The notes: generated from the letters alone by a model not told the origin. DNA of 64,000 bases from Scatophagus argus (GCF_020382885.2 NC_058494.1:27068329-27132328), one strand, 5' to 3'; positions 48,922-62,851 are shown, numbered from the stretch's first letter. Program-made: numbers and translations.

Positions 48922-50407
48922 GCAGTTTTATATAGAGAGCATCCGTAAGAGGACGACCGAGAAAGTTCTAGATGGTTCCTTTTGCTTTGAACTGTTCCCG
49001 TAAGCACCACCAGTTTTTTACCTCCAAGACCATTTAAATAGTTTTATGTGCGATAAAACGTCATTAAGATCGCAGTAAAAACTAACGGGAAAAAGTACAT
49101 ACAAAACAAACTTGATTTATAAAATGGAGGATAAGCACGAGCTACATGACCTTTTTCACCCCAATTCACAAACCTCGAATCTGAATCTGAAGACTTGAAC
49201 TGTCCTCATTATGATTTTACCTCGTTATTCTACTGTTCCCTTTCATTATCGTGGGTGAGTTTCGTCATCATTTGATATATTACTACATAATTATATTTCT
49301 CGCCTATTTGCATATTCATAATGACCATAAACAAAAACAGCAGCGTCTCAAAGTACGTGATATTAAATAAATTGTCAAAAGTGGCTCATGTTCTGGTAAT
49401 AAATTCACTTAAAAGAAATCAATCTGCCGGCCGCGTGTATTTACACGTGAGCTTACTGCGCAGGCGTGTAACCTGGTTTGTCTGCTGGCCTTTCTTGATC
49501 CCACAGCAGATCCCTTTAGACTGGAGTCATTAAGGTCCAAAAGGTTGGACTTCTGACGTGATGACGCGTCTTTGTCCACTTTCTTGTCTCTTGGTGTCCA
49601 TGTTTTTACTTCTTTGACACAGCGTGACCCACTGCTTGCTGTTTGCGTGTTTTTGTCGTTGGGGCAAAAAACAAAATGTAAAAAATCAACTTAATTGGTC
49701 GCATAATGGTGGACTGAGGACTGAACTTAACTCGATGCAGGTAAAACAAAGTCTTGTGCAAAGCTGTTGTCCTCTGGTGATGTTCCCATTTATTGCAACA
49801 GAAACACAACGTCACCATCAAAGTTGATGTGAAACTGAAGCTCAGAAGCACTGGCTGTCCTCTGGAGGTCGCTAAGAGCTGTTGTGTTCCTCACCACCAT
49901 CTAACTCACACTGATTCATACCTTATTCACTCACCTGCTGCTGGGTGGGTTACCAGTTAAACCGAAACAGAAACATACTGCACCCTTGTGGTCAAATAAG
50001 GTATTTGCACAAAACCTCAATGAAGAATGGCTCCTACAAACACAAACGGACACCAATGGAACTTTGACGGCTGAGTTGTGCTTTACGCAATACACAACAC
50101 ACACAAACAATAACTAACTGAATAGCAGTGGTTAATAACATACTGAAACTGAATTACTAAGAAGTTGAGTATTGAAAGTAAGCAGTCCAGAAAATGAGAG
50201 AAGAACACAGCAAATCGTAAAACCAATTCAAATAAATGAACGGACAGACAAATAAATGAATGGAATCAGTTGAAGTCCACACTGAAAGGAGGATCTTCTG
50301 GTGGCCAAACACCAAAAGGACACCTCACTGTGGCCTTTTGTTCTGACTGGGTTTAATTAAAAGGCCGCTTCAGCAAGACCTGAGGGTTCTTCATAACATA
50401 AGTCCAA

Positions 50408-51205
50408 TCAAAGTGCAACCAGGACCGTGAAGAGCTTCGTAAACCAGTTTCGGCATGTAAGTCTGGTTGAACGGGGGACAGGAAGTTGGAGGCAAACCCT
50501 GCTGATCTGAGTCAGCAGTTGTGCTCTAATGCTGACGACGCCGACTTCCAAGGAGGGCAAACAGTTCGTGTCCTTTAAAATGTTCCTGTCTCTGCTGAGA
50601 CATCTGGAGCTGGCACTGTCCTCCAGAGAAGGTAAGGGACCTCTGATGATTCTCTCAGCCGTTCTTATTGTCCTCTGAAGTGTCTTCTTGTCTGCAGCAG
50701 AGCAGCCAGCATACCACACAGTGATGCAGGCTGCCAGCACCCTCTCCATGGTGGAGCGGTCGAAGGTCAGCAGCAGTGTAGTCTCTGCTGGGACACAACC
50801 GGCTGGTGTACCTGTGCACCGCTTGGACAGGGTCCTCGCCTCATCCCTGTCATTGCCTCCGGAGATCAGGCCGCCCACAGTGGTGTCATCAGCAGGTCTG
50901 ATGGTGGTGTTGGAGGAGTGGATGGGAGTGCAGTCGTGGGTGTACCGGGAATAGAGGAGTGGGCCCAGAACTCAGCCCTGTGTGGGGGGCCAGTGCTGAG
51001 CGTGAAGGTGGAGGAGCAGCGAGGACCAGTCCTCGCATTGTGGGCGGTTTGTGAGAAAGTTCGTAATCCAGGCACAGGTGGGGGGTGCAGGTGTAGCAGT
51101 TTGTCCACGAGCATCTCTGTGATTGAATGCTGAACTGTAATCCACGAGCAGCGCTGTGACGTAGTTAGGATACCTTTTGGGGTCGGGTGAGTTAAGAAGC
51201 TTCAC
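50408..51205 (-). mobile_element. L2-like LINE remnant, unit 3
   Basis: Same fossil as in unit 1. Confidence 0.65.
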
Positions 51206-51942
51206 GCTGCCGGCGCCGTCAGGGTTAACCTCACGGTGTGCACCTTGGCTACACGTTTGCCAGCAAGTGTCCTCGCACTACTTTCTGTCTTTCCTGCTGT
51301 CTTACTCTGAGGCGGAGTCCACCTGATATCTTGATCATCAAACATCCTGCACATCCGGTCCTGCTGCCGCACCAAAACAAAATACTCCGTCACAATGCAA
51401 AGTCCTGCAATGGCTGGTTGCTCAAGTACTCAGGAAAAAGTACTTGAAGTATTAAAAGTAAATGTTCTCGCTGTATAAAAACTCGCCTCGTGACTGTTAT
51501 ATCGTTATGCCGTCATCTGCCGCCTCGTTTGCCCCGCGTGTGCGGGTTTGCCGCAGGTTGCTGATTTCAGTCAAATACTTTGCGGGGGATGCGGGAGCTG
51601 TTGTGTTATGTTTCCTATAAATGTTATAAATATTCAGATTTTTTTTAAAAAAAAATAATTGTAGCTGGATTATCTGTGCGCTCAAATACCTGCAGCATAT
51701 TTTCTGTTACTTGTTCATTGTGTTGTTATTTTGCTGTTTCTGCTGCCGCTTGAACGTGTAATTTAATGAAGGAAAGAGTCGAGATTATGTTTTATTCTGT
51801 TTATTGATAGTTTATTAATGCAGTGTTGTTATGATGTTAGTTTGGCTCCTGTACAGGTGTGTTTTCAATGTTGGCATGACAGCCCGACAATCCTGTCCAA
51901 CAGCTTCAGCGGATTTCGGCTGACGGAAACTGTGTCCAGTCT

Positions 51943-51991
51943 CACCTGAACACCTGAACACCTGCAGCACCTGCAGCACCTGTAGCACCTG
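51943..51991 (+). promoter_or_regulatory. Six CACCTG E-boxes before gene B, unit 3
   Basis: Same array and spacing, ending 26 bp before the ATG at 52018. Confidence 0.5.
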
Positions 51992-52017
51992 CAGCACGAA
52001 TCACTCAGCGTGCAGCC

Positions 52018-52603
52018 ATGAAAGCTGTTTTGTTTCTCTGTACTTTACACTTCACTGTAACGATTACAGGTGAGTTTCTTTAGTGTTTCATGTACTTCTC
52101 AGATAACACATAATTCTGTTTATGTGTTTGTTTGTTTGTTTGTTTGGAGGGGGGGTGTTTAGTTCCGTGTCAGGGCACGTCTACATCCCTCTGACGTGGG
52201 TCCCACCGATCAGCTGTTGTATCGATGACACTGATCGGTTTGTGCTGCTGATGCCACGCTGTGAAGTGGGAATGTTACACGAGTGGCATCGGGGGAAAAG
52301 GAGGCCACTGGAAGGGTTCAACGGACAAGTTTCCCTCGTGACTGAAACACAGGAGACGCAACATGCTGACTGGGGACAGAGCCGGACCAGCTGGTCCCCT
52401 CTGGTTCCAGGACCCTTCTGTCTGACTTGATGTTTTCTGAAACCATCTTGTCATTTTAAAAAGAAATAATTAAATAAATATCAAATAAAAATATAATAGA
52501 AATATGAAACAAACCTGGCGAGACAGAGACAACAACGCGTCTTCCGGAAGAAGGCAAATATGTAACCTGACAACAGCTCTGACCGGTTGGGTTGAGAGAG
52601 AGA

Positions 52604-52656
<53 letters not shown>

Positions 52657-54378
52657 GCACAGGTGCATAGACTGAGATGCATAACAGCAGTACTGGAATG
52701 ACAGTGTTGTATACTGGGTAGTGATGGTGTGGAGGTGTTGAAGAGATCTCTGCTGACACCATTTTGCTTCTATAAAATGTTTATTACAAGAAGCTCAGCA
52801 TCAAATCCAGCACCTGCTGTGAGAGGATCCCAGCCTGTATGGCTCACTCTGCTGAAACATCTCCACTTGTCTGCTTATGTAGTTTAGTTCACATGAAATG
52901 AGGAGGATACAAATTAACCAAAGACCTTTCCAAGACACAGAGAGAGGGGCAGAGGGTATTCGCCTCCCGGACCAAAACCACAAGATGATGTGAGAGGCTG
53001 AGAAGCTCTTTTCTCCATTTTGACTGACTGTGAGATGTGCTGGTTGGACCCACACTGACTCCTCTGTGTCTTCCTGAATGGATGAGGACACGTGTTGGTG
53101 TTGGAGCTGCACAGACTGGAGGTGTGCTGTAGCTGGTAAGCAGGGTGGAGGCTGCCGTCAAAGTTGCACCGTGTTTCTCCATACGTCAGTCCGCTTGAAC
53201 AAGCAGCACAAAGTGACAGAGCGGCGTTTGTGAGGAATTACTCTGATCTCCTTCAGGAAAAGAAAGTCTCTCAGCTGATTCCTCCTCAAATGGGGGGCAG
53301 AAACTGCAGCACAAGCACCACCGAACTAAAAGAAACCTGGACAGTGCAGATAAAGTGTTTGAAAACATCAGTTGTTATTTGGAGGCTTTCAAACCGTCTG
53401 ACCTTTTCTGTTTCCTCAGGAGAGCTTCGACTCATGTGCCCAACTCAGCGAGTCAGGGCAAAAGAGGGTGAAAGTGTGACTCTTCCTTGTCGTCTGGATC
53501 AACGGATCGACTTGTCTAAAGACACAGTGGACTGGACCAAACTCTACCCCGAGGAGACCGTCCACGTCTATCGAGGTGGACAGGACGATCCTGATCCACA
53601 GAGTCCACAATACAGAGACAGGACGACTCTGAACCGTGAGGACCTGAAGACAGGAAACCTGGCGCTGCACATCTCCTCAGTGAAGCAGTCTGACAGCGGG
53701 ACATACAGATGTTACATCCCAAAGAGGGAAAAGTGCTATACTGTTGACCTTCTCATCGGTGAGCACTCAGAAGCTAATTCTGTGTAGTTCACATGTCAGA
53801 AATCAAAAAGGTGCAGCTGACGTGTCTCTGCATGTTAGGATGATATTGAAATGACTTGTAAAAAACATAATGTGACTTTCTGTCTCTGAGTGTCATCTTG
53901 TCATTTTAAACAGAAACACCAAGTCAGTTGGTTGAGACAAATACGTCTCCTCCAGCAGAAGGTAAATGTCTTTGTAGTCTGGGAAACTGAAGTGTCTTTC
54001 TTTCTCCCTGAGTTAAACACAATCTGACTGTCTGAACGTTCACTGTGAGCGTTTCATCTGCACACACTTAGCATCTTCTCTGATATTCCTTCAGGTGGTC
54101 CGTACCACTGGGCTGCTGTCATTGCTGTCGTCCTCTTTGTTCTTCTGGTACTGAAGAAAACAAAAATCTGTAAGTACAAACTCCTGCTCCACAGCTTTTT
54201 ATTTCCAACATTTAATGTCCTGAGCAGTGAAAACAGGGACAGAAAAAAGAACTGAAAGGATTAAAAGTTGTACTCTGACATATTACATCATTAGACAAAG
54301 TGTTAGTATGAACCTTCACTGTGAACAGTGAACTTCCTGTTTCCCCCAGTGAAGGCAGGAAGTGAGGACACAGACTGA
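52018..54378 (+). CDS. Gene B, unit 3: single-IgV type I membrane protein
   Basis: Exons: 52018-52069, 53420-53758, 53914-53961, 54095-54169 and 54350-54378, all phase 1. The predicted protein equals those of units 1 and 2. The alternative last exon is at 54489-54520. With this copy all three gene B copies in the window are intact, in contrast to gene A, where two of four are broken. Confidence 0.8.
52507..52553 (+). other. Dead gene A linker exon in gene B intron 1, unit 3
   Basis: Same lost acceptor and donor as in units 1 and 2. Confidence 0.75.
52605..52652. repeat. (AC)24 microsatellite, unit 3
   Basis: 48 bp, the shortest of the three copies. Confidence 0.95.
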
Positions 54379-54796
54379 CATAACTTTTCATGAGGCAGAA
54401 AAAGAGTTTGTGTACTATACTTTAATTCTTTGCTTCTGTGGTTAAATACCCTTTAATCAGTGTCACAAACTGCTTTTCTTCCCCTCAGGGGATTGTGTGA
54501 AGAGGGTCTGCAGAAGGTAGAGGCTGAACAGAGCAGCTGAGGGGGACGAGGACCACGACAGGCAGGAAGAAAAGTGATGGTCGACAGTCAGCTGCAGGAC
54601 ACGCCGCCTCCACCTGTTTGATCAAAGTGTTTACTGGGCCGACAACCATTAAACCTCCACACGCGTCTGCTGGACCTCAGACACCAAACAACATGAAAGC
54701 TGCTGCTCATCATTCAGCGTTAATCTGGACAATCCAACTCCCACTTGCACTACATGTAAATACTGCACATTGTCACATTTTTAATTTTATTTTTTT

Positions 54797-54842
54797 ATAA
54801 GGTTTATTTAATTATTTAAGTTTATTTATTATTTATTATTTT
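54797..54842 (+). promoter_or_regulatory. AU-rich element of gene B 3' UTR, unit 3
   Basis: TTATTTATT at 54822-54830 and 54829-54837. Confidence 0.4.
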
Positions 54843-54899
54843 GTATCTATAAATGCCCATCGTACTTGTGGGAGGAGTGAACATCTTCCTCAGTGATGC

Positions 54900-54914
54900 A
54901 GCGCCTCCTGCTGG
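54900..54914 (-). promoter_or_regulatory. CTCF-like site at unit start (one mismatch), unit 4
   Basis: Same sequence as at 13130. Confidence 0.35.
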
Positions 54915-55022
54915 TCTTTGCCTTACACAAACGTGTTGTCACTCTCATCGGTACCAGCGCTTTTACTTTTGTAGAGAGGAGGTGATGACAGCAAAGTAAG
55001 AAACAAGTTTATTTGAAAATGC

Positions 55023-55028
55023 AATAAA
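55023..55028 (+). terminator. Candidate poly(A) signal downstream of gene B of unit 3
   Basis: AATAAA, 645 bp after the gene B stop of unit 3. Confidence 0.4.
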
Positions 55029-55507
55029 TATTGTATATTTACATTAAGGAATATGGTAATCATAGTTAATGATCTATTTTTATGTTGTAAAAAGCCTGTA
55101 ATATAGGAAAGAGAAATGATTATAACAATGTTCCAGTCGCTGAGCCTCGGTCTGATAGAGCGGACTGTGCAGCACTGCTCTCCATGTTTGGCCACGAGGG
55201 CGGATGAGCTGAACGGATGTGCGTGAGGTTTCAGCAACGAGCCAACACTCTGGGGATCCTGTTTCCAAAGCTCGGGGGCTGCAGTGAAGGCGGGTCCGGC
55301 TGGCGGACGACGACGGCGACACACAAAGCAAACAAAAGCAGCAAAGGAACAACACTTCCTGTCCTGGATGTACGCTCACCTTGTCACACAGGTGACCCGA
55401 CACCTTTGTCAACTCCTGTTCTCACCTTATCCACTCCGAGGGCAAAGAAAAACCCTGTGGTCGTTTCATGTTAATCAGCCATGTTTTTATCATTTGAAAT
55501 AATTTCA

Positions 55508-55513
55508 AATAAA
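55508..55513 (+). terminator. Candidate poly(A) signal 2, unit 4
   Basis: AATAAA followed by GTGGGGG, as at 13764. Confidence 0.35.
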
Positions 55514-57319
55514 AGTGGGGGAAAAGGGTACCTGATGGACAGCGTTTTTGTTTTCTCTTCCTGTTTACTGCTGTTTTTGTCATCTCTGCAGTGACTTTTA
55601 GAGAAGAGTTTAAATCTTTTCCTGAATTAATGAATTGGTTGTAGCACAACTCAAAATATTCTAAATGTTTCTAACAGTATTTCAGTGTTTCTGTTGGTAA
55701 GTTTAAATATAAGGCCTGTACACAAACTGGTGACTTCAGCTGTCAGATGTGACTCGTCTCAACATCAACTACCAGACTCCAGCAGAAAAACTTGGTCACA
55801 TGTTTGGTCGCCATCGCGGTCTTTATGTTTGTTGGCTTTTTTCCTCATAGGCGTCATTTGAAAGGTGAAAGATTAAATGCACACGTGGGAACATGAAATA
55901 ACATGTGAATGTCTTTAACATGATGTGGAAGCTACAGTAAGAGTGACGTGCAGGCCAGACTGTCGGTCTGCAACACGTGGATACACACACTATGATGTAA
56001 ACGGATGCGAGGAGATCGCTGCTTTACGCGTGACGGAAACACGCAAGCTATCGCGGAAGAGGCCATTATTGAACGCTACATGACTGAAACTCGCCGTTAT
56101 TGAGATCTGCAGAAGAAGCGCGAACAACAGCGGAAGGGGAGGGGTTAGAGAGCACGTGACCCCGCGGTTGACCTACTTCACCTATAGACGTGCAGGGTTC
56201 AACCAGCATTCGGTGAAGGGAAATTCAAACCTTTCAGCATGTGGACTGCGCTCAAAGTTTCAGACCAGGTAACAAAAGTCTAACTTCATTTGGTAAACAC
56301 TAACCCTGAGTTTTTGTGGGTTTTACCACGCCAGGGTCTGGCTGAACTCTGCAGGCTGCAGCTGCTTCATTCAGTTCAACGTCCCTTACAAAGATGCGCG
56401 TGTCTTCGGTTGGAAATACTTAACATCCGCTCGGGCAACAGTTTCACCATGCGGTTTGTGCAGCGCCGATAAAACAAGTGAAATATCAGCATGTTTTAAA
56501 CCCAGGAGTGTTGAGGCTGACTTCGTCGTCTGGTGGCAGTTTGGAGAAAAATGTTTTGCTTCGGCAACGTAGTAAGTCACCTTAGAGTTCTGAACCTTTT
56601 GTACCGATAGTCACTTCACAGCAGGATTGACATCGTGATAGTTCAAAGTTGTACAAGTGTCAAAATGCTAGACATACAGAAGTGAAAAAATACAACCAGT
56701 CTTTTAAGTTTAATTGGTTACGGTCCTAAAAATCTGTATTGCTGTGAAACCGAAATCTAAAATAATCTAAAATCAAAATAGTCCTACCTTCATTCATATT
56801 AAGAATAGCGTGTACCCGTTAGACTGGTAACTCAGTGTATAAATCACATGCTAACACCGTATGAAATGTTGAAAAAAATCTGTCCTATTTACGACATTGA
56901 ACAGAAACACGTAAAAGACTAAATAATGGGATTATTGGTGACAGCGCGACATCCTTCTGAAACATGGGTTGGTTAAAAGGCGCTCTTCTGGACTGTACCA
57001 TTCTGACAGTAAGGGGGGGCAGTGAATTTACCAAGCCAGGCGCGTTCTAACATTAACGTGTGTTAAAGTTGTTATATAGCAGAAACGTTATATAGTTGTA
57101 TAACAAAAAGTTATAAAGAAGTAATTATGGTTAAAAGTACGAAGCTGCGGCACTCTGAGTCCAGAGCCTCATCGTCGCTCCACCCTTTGTCCCAGCTGAT
57201 TGGTTGTTGTTTCGCGGCAGAGTTGGCTGATGTCATACCCTTTTAACGCGGCTTGTTCGAAAACAACGTGAGTCCGTCGCGAGACCTGCCCACCTCTGAA
57301 TCGACGCGTTTGTTTCAAA

Positions 57320-60300
57320 ATGATCGCGAAACTGCAAACTTTACTATTTATTTGCATTAGCATTTCATCGTTAGCTGCCGGTAAGTTTACTTCACTGCTC
57401 TAAAAACGGAAGAAGAAATGATGTCCAACTAAAATCTGGTCGCTGTTTGACTCCCTTGTTATTAGCAGCTAGCGCTTGTTAGCTACATGTCGTAAGATTA
57501 AGCTTGATCCGCTCTGTTTAAACTTTAAAAGGACTTTAAAAAAACTTTGAACTTCAGTTTTGACGTATTGAATGTCTTTTGACGTATTGAAAGTTGCATT
57601 TACAACTTGATAAAGTCAGTGTTACACCACATACGATGGCACCAGAAGTGTCAGAATGAGCAGCAGCTGAAAATAACGTGACCGACCGGCCTCACAGGTG
57701 CGCAGTCTGGACATGTGGACTTCACGGTCACTGAATACACACTAAATGGTAACGGTTACATAGTGCCGTAGTATTACAACAGTATTACATTAAAACTAGC
57801 CTCTTTAGCTTTGAGCTAAAACAGCGAGTCTGCTGAACTTTCCAGCCTGTCCTCAGTGAGAGGAAACAAACAAAATATTTGGGTGTTTTATTCCAAAAAG
57901 TAATTTGAAGAGGACACCTTGGGATCTGGTAAAGTGTGATGGATGTTTGTCTTTCAGAAAGTAATCTCACAGTTTTCTGCTAATTAAAGGCCTGAGTGGA
58001 GCCTGAATTAAATTCCTGTTAGCCTTTGAGTATTTGGAAGTCACGCTGAATTTGTACATCAGCTTTCAGATGTCTGTAAAGTATTATGGCGGGGGGTTAC
58101 TGTACAATCTGCTCCAGAGGAGGAGGAGAGAGAAGCTCAGTGCATCATGGGAGATCCCCCGGCAGACTGAGCCTATAGCAGCATAACCAGGACCAGCCTA
58201 AACCAGCCCTAACCATAAGCTCTATCAAAGAGGAGAGTTTTAAGTCTACTTGAGTGTAGAGAGGGTGTCCGCCTCCTGGACCGAAACCACAAGATGATGT
58301 GAGAGGCTGAGAGTTGTGAAGCTGAGCTGACAGTGCAGATAAAATGTTTGGAAACATTCTTTCAAACCATCTGACCTTTTCTGTTTCCTCAGGAGAGCTT
58401 CGACTCATGTGCCCGACTCAGCAAGTCAGGGCAACAGAGGGTGAGAACGCAACTCTTCCGTGTCATCCGGATCAACGGATCGACTTGTCTAACCACACAG
58501 TGGAGTGGACCAAACTCAACCCCGAGGAGACCGTCCACGTCTATCGACGCAGAAAGGACGATCCTGGCCCACAGAGTCCACAATACAAAGACAGGACGAC
58601 TCTGAACCGTGAGGACCTGAAGACAGGAAACCTGGCGCTGCACATCTCCTCAGTGAATCAGTCTGACAGCGGGACGTACAGATGTGTCATCCCAGAGGAG
58701 GCAGAGCCCTGTACTGTTGTCCTTCTCATCGGTGAGCAGTCAGAAGCTAATTCTGTGTAGTTCACATGTCAGAATGTGACGTGTCTCTGCATGTTAGGAT
58801 GATAATGAAACGACTTGTGAGCTGCAGCCCACGTGGACACTTTGGTTGGACAGTCGGCGTCCACAGAGTTCACACAGCGTTTGTAACAGTTCAGCTGTTC
58901 AACAGATTCTCCACAGAGCACATAGAACACACCTCACTCATCCATAAACCTCAGCTTTAACTCCATACTTTCAGCTACGTACTAGGGGTGGGAATTGAAG
59001 TTTTTATCAATCGGTCGATTCTGTCTATCAATCCAATTCCTCATCAGTTCTCTTATTGAGTAGTTCATTGAATGACAAAAAGGAGTTCTACAGTCTTCTG
59101 CACCAAAAGCAACCATTTTATTTTTTTCTCAAAATTATGTCTGCACAAGACTGTGAACCTGAACATATTCAACTCGAACACTGAACAGCACCTTGACAAG
59201 ATAGAGTGTAGAAAGAAAATATTTTTTTCCTTTTCTTAAAAAGGATATTGTAAATGAGGTAACAGTGGACACACAAGTCCTCTTTGGAAAAATAGTCATG
59301 TATGCCACGATAACATTGTTTATTTAACTTACTGCAAGCTTAAACCAGATTTAACCAAAATTATTATTACTTAATTCCATGCTGGGTGGACAAATGTGTT
59401 AGCATGTTGCTGGTATTTGCACCCTTACCCGATATTACAGCATTGTGCTGATTACACGTGGCAGAATTCTCATCTTCTCATGAGAATCTCATCAGGCTTT
59501 AGATCGCTTTCTCCTCTCTATGATGCTGCCTGGTGGTGTGGTTGAAGATCCGAGTCGTTGCAGAGTGTGTGACGCAAATGTACCACGACTCCAAATTTCT
59601 GGAAAAGGGAAATGAGAGAATCGTTAAGAAGAATCAATGACATTGGAGGCGTACAATTCTGATGGAATCGGTCAGTTGGAACCAGTTCTGAGTCAGAACT
59701 GGTTCTCGATTCCCATCCCTGCTACGTGCATGACCTTGAATTTGATGATCCATTAGATCCAGTTGTCATCAGTAGCAGGAAAACCACAGAGCTAAGAAAT
59801 AGTCTGACACAAAGCCCCGGTTTTATTTTTATACTTTAGTTGGTTTATACAGGTAAAACACAAGACGTAACATGCTGACCGGGGACAGAGCAGGACCAGC
59901 TGGTCCCCTCTGGTTCCAGGACCCTTCTGTCTGACTTGATGTTTTAGCCAGTGTTTTCTGACATCATCTTGTCATTTGTCATTTTAAACAGAAACCCAAG
60001 ACCAACCGGGCGAGACAGAGACAACAACGCGTCTTCTGGAAGAAGGTAAATATGTGACCTGACGACAGCACTGACCGGTTGGGTTGAGAGAGAGAGAGAG
60101 TGGGCGGTGCATAGACTGAGATGTATAACAACAGTATTGGAATGACAATGACAGTATTAACAATAATAACATTGATAGTAATTATAATAATGCAGAAATA
60201 TAACAGCTGGTAACAAGAGTCGTCGGTGTCCAGGAGGACCGCAGCAGGAGGTCCAGAAGAGGCCAGAAAGCACAAAGACTCACGACATGAGAGTTAGAGG

Positions 60301-61729
60301 AGGAGAGAGAAGCTCAGTGCATCATGGGAGATCCCCCAGCAGACTGAGCCTATAGCAGCATAACCAGGACCAGCCTAAACCAGCCCTAACCATAAGCTCT
60401 ATCAAAGAGGAGAGTTTTAAGTCTACTCTTGAGTGTAGAGAGGGTGTCCGCCTCCTGGACCGAAACCACAAGATGATGTGAGAGGCTGAGAGTTGTGAAG
60501 CTGAGCTGACAGTGCAGATAAAATGTTTGGAAACATTCTTTCAAACCGTCTGACCTTTTCTGTTTCCTCAGGAAAACCTCGACTCATGTGCCCGACTCAG
60601 CAAGTCAGGGCAAAAGAGGGTGAAAGTGTGACTCTCTTGTGTCATCCGGATCAACGGATCGATTTGTCTGAAGACACAGTGGACTGGACCGTCCACGTCT
60701 ATCAGTGCGGACAGGACGATCTTGATCCACAGAGTCCACAATACAGAAACAGGACGACTCTGAACCATGAGGACCTGAAGACAGGAAACCTGACGCTGCA
60801 CATCTCCTCAGTGAATCAGTCTGACAACGGGACGTACAGATGTGTCATCCCAGAGGAGGCAAAGTGCTGTATTGTTGTCCTTCCTGTCGGTGAGTATCTT
60901 GAAGACTGTACAGACCAATTTAGGACCTTTTTAATTCCAGATTTTGGTGATGAACTGCAGATAATGAAAGACCTTTCTCCCTTTGCTTGTGTGAGTCATG
61001 GGGAATCAGTGGGAATTGTATATCATTTGAAACTACAAACATGATGACAGGAGGCAATCCCAGCTCAACTGGACCTCCAGAAGGGACCAAGCCAAGCAGG
61101 AAGCACCTTGATTTGGTTCTCTAGAAAAGTCTTGGATGTCTTTGAGTACACGATAATCTGACTGGGGGTGTTTTTAAATTATGAGAACTAATTATCAGAA
61201 CGAAGAACTGTGTTGTGAAAACCACTCAGCTCGGCTCCCTGATGTTCCTTCAGATGGTGCCAAGATGGAGGCTGCCTGGATCGTCATCTCCACCGGTGTC
61301 GTCATCGCTGTTGCTCTTGTTCTGTTCATCCTGGTGAAATGTGGAAGCACCAGTAAGTATCAAAATTGGTGGGAAAAATCTCATCACCTCGTTAGCTAGC
61401 AGTGTCAGCCAGCTGATCCGAGATCTGCTGCCATTCAGTTTGTGGGAGGAGGATGAGTTAGTTGGGCTGAGAGTGGAGCAAAAAACGATTTCTGTCTGGA
61501 TTTTTCAAATCCAAATTTGACCGATCGTATAAATGATTGAATTATTTCAATAGATTGAATCAGGTTTTTTTGTAAATTGAATGCGTTGCAAACTGGTTTC
61601 CATGTTCCCACAGAGATTTGTAAGACGTTGGAATGGATGAAGGGACAGGAAGCAGAAAAGGCAAACAATGGCGAGATGGAAAACCTGAGGACCCAAACAG
61701 AGCGACGTAGCAGTGAGTCGGCGGTCTGA
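57320..61729 (+). CDS. Gene A, unit 4: two-IgV type I membrane protein
   Basis: Exons: 57320-57380, 58393-58731, 59992-60045, 60572-60889, 61254-61352 and 61614-61729, all phase 1, giving 328 aa. Intact. IgV1 equals that of units 1 and 2 at the protein level. IgV2 differs from units 1 and 2 at its start: QQVRAKEGES instead of ERVRATEGES. QQV is the IgV1 version, and RAKEGES is that of gene B, a mosaic that suggests gene conversion. The linker reads GETETT. The tail ends ESAV as in unit 1. This is the second complete gene A copy in the window. Confidence 0.8.
58975..59729. mobile_element. hAT-type MITE, unit 4
   Basis: Element 58983-59721, same ends and flanks as in unit 1. Confidence 0.75.
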
Positions 61730-62551
61730 GACGAAATCCATCCATCCATCCATCCATCTTCTTCCGCTTCATCTGGGACCGGGTTGCGGGAGCAGCAGCT
61801 TGAGCAGGGATGCCCAGACTTCCCTCTCCCCAGACACTTCCTCCAGCTCTTCCGGGTGGACCCCAAGGTGTTCCCAGGCCAGCCGAGTGACATAGTCCCT
61901 CCAGCGTGTCCTGGGTCTTCCTCGGGGCCTCCTCCCGGTGGGGCATGTCCGGAAGACCTCCCCGGGAAGGCCTCCAGGGGGCATCCGAAACAGATGCCCC
62001 AGCCACCTCAACTGACTCCTTTCGATGTGGAGGAGCAGCGGCTCTACTCCGAGCTCCTCACCCTATCCCTAAGGGAGCGCCCCGCTACCCTGCAGAGAAA
62101 GCTCATTTCAGCCGCTTGTATCCGAGATCTCGTTCTTTCAGTCATGACCCAAAGTTCATGACCATAGGTGAGGGTAGGAACGTAGATTGACTGGTAAATT
62201 GAGATCTTCACCTTACGGCTCAGCTCTCTCTTCACCATGACAGACCGATACAACGACCGCACCGATCCACCTGTCAATCTCACGCTCCCATCTTCCCTCA
62301 CTCGTGAACAAGACCCCGAGATACTTAAACTCACCCACTTGAGGCAGGAACTCTCCTCCAACCTGGAGGGGACAGACCACGTTTTTCCGGTCGAGAACCA
62401 TGGCCTCGGATTTAGAGGTGCTGATTTTCATCCCAGCTGCTTCGCACTCGGCTGCAAACAGGAAGCAGAAAAGGCAAACAATGGCGAGATGGAAAACCTG
62501 AGGACCCAAACAGAGCGACGTAGCAGTGAGTCGGCGGTCTGAGGCGAAATC
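61645..62551 (-). mobile_element. Rex3-like LINE with 94-bp target duplication, unit 4
   Basis: Body 61739-62457; duplications 61645-61738 and 62458-62551, which differ only in GAGACG versus GAGGCG after the stop codon. Next to the GATG tail it keeps TCTTCCGCTTCATC, absent from units 1-3. Confidence 0.75.
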
Positions 62552-62851
62552 GTGTCCATAAAAGAGCCGACCACGTCAAGAGGAGTCTGGTTCTTTTTCT
62601 TTTCTTCTCTGTCCTCCTCCTCTTTTGATATTTTTTGTATGTTTTAACCCATTAACTTTAATAAGTGGATTATTTATTTTTGTCAAATCATGTGTGTATT
62701 TATCTTTGTGCTGCCTCAGAACCATGAATTTATAAATATATAAACATGAAGTCTGTGATCTGTGCTTTCGTTTTGTCTCTCCTTTGGTCATCAGAACTTG
62801 TGTGTGAAAGAGCAGATTCAAGGCGCGTTACCTTTTAACAGAAGTAAACCT

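Larger units (their letters stand above)
40958..54869 (+). repeat. Tandem unit 3 (about 13.91 kb)
   Basis: Full copy. Groups with unit 4 in gene A (GGTGCC in the membrane exon, WEKSHH frame, QQVRAKEGES in IgV2, GTTTGTTTCAAAATG at the start). Confidence 0.97.
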
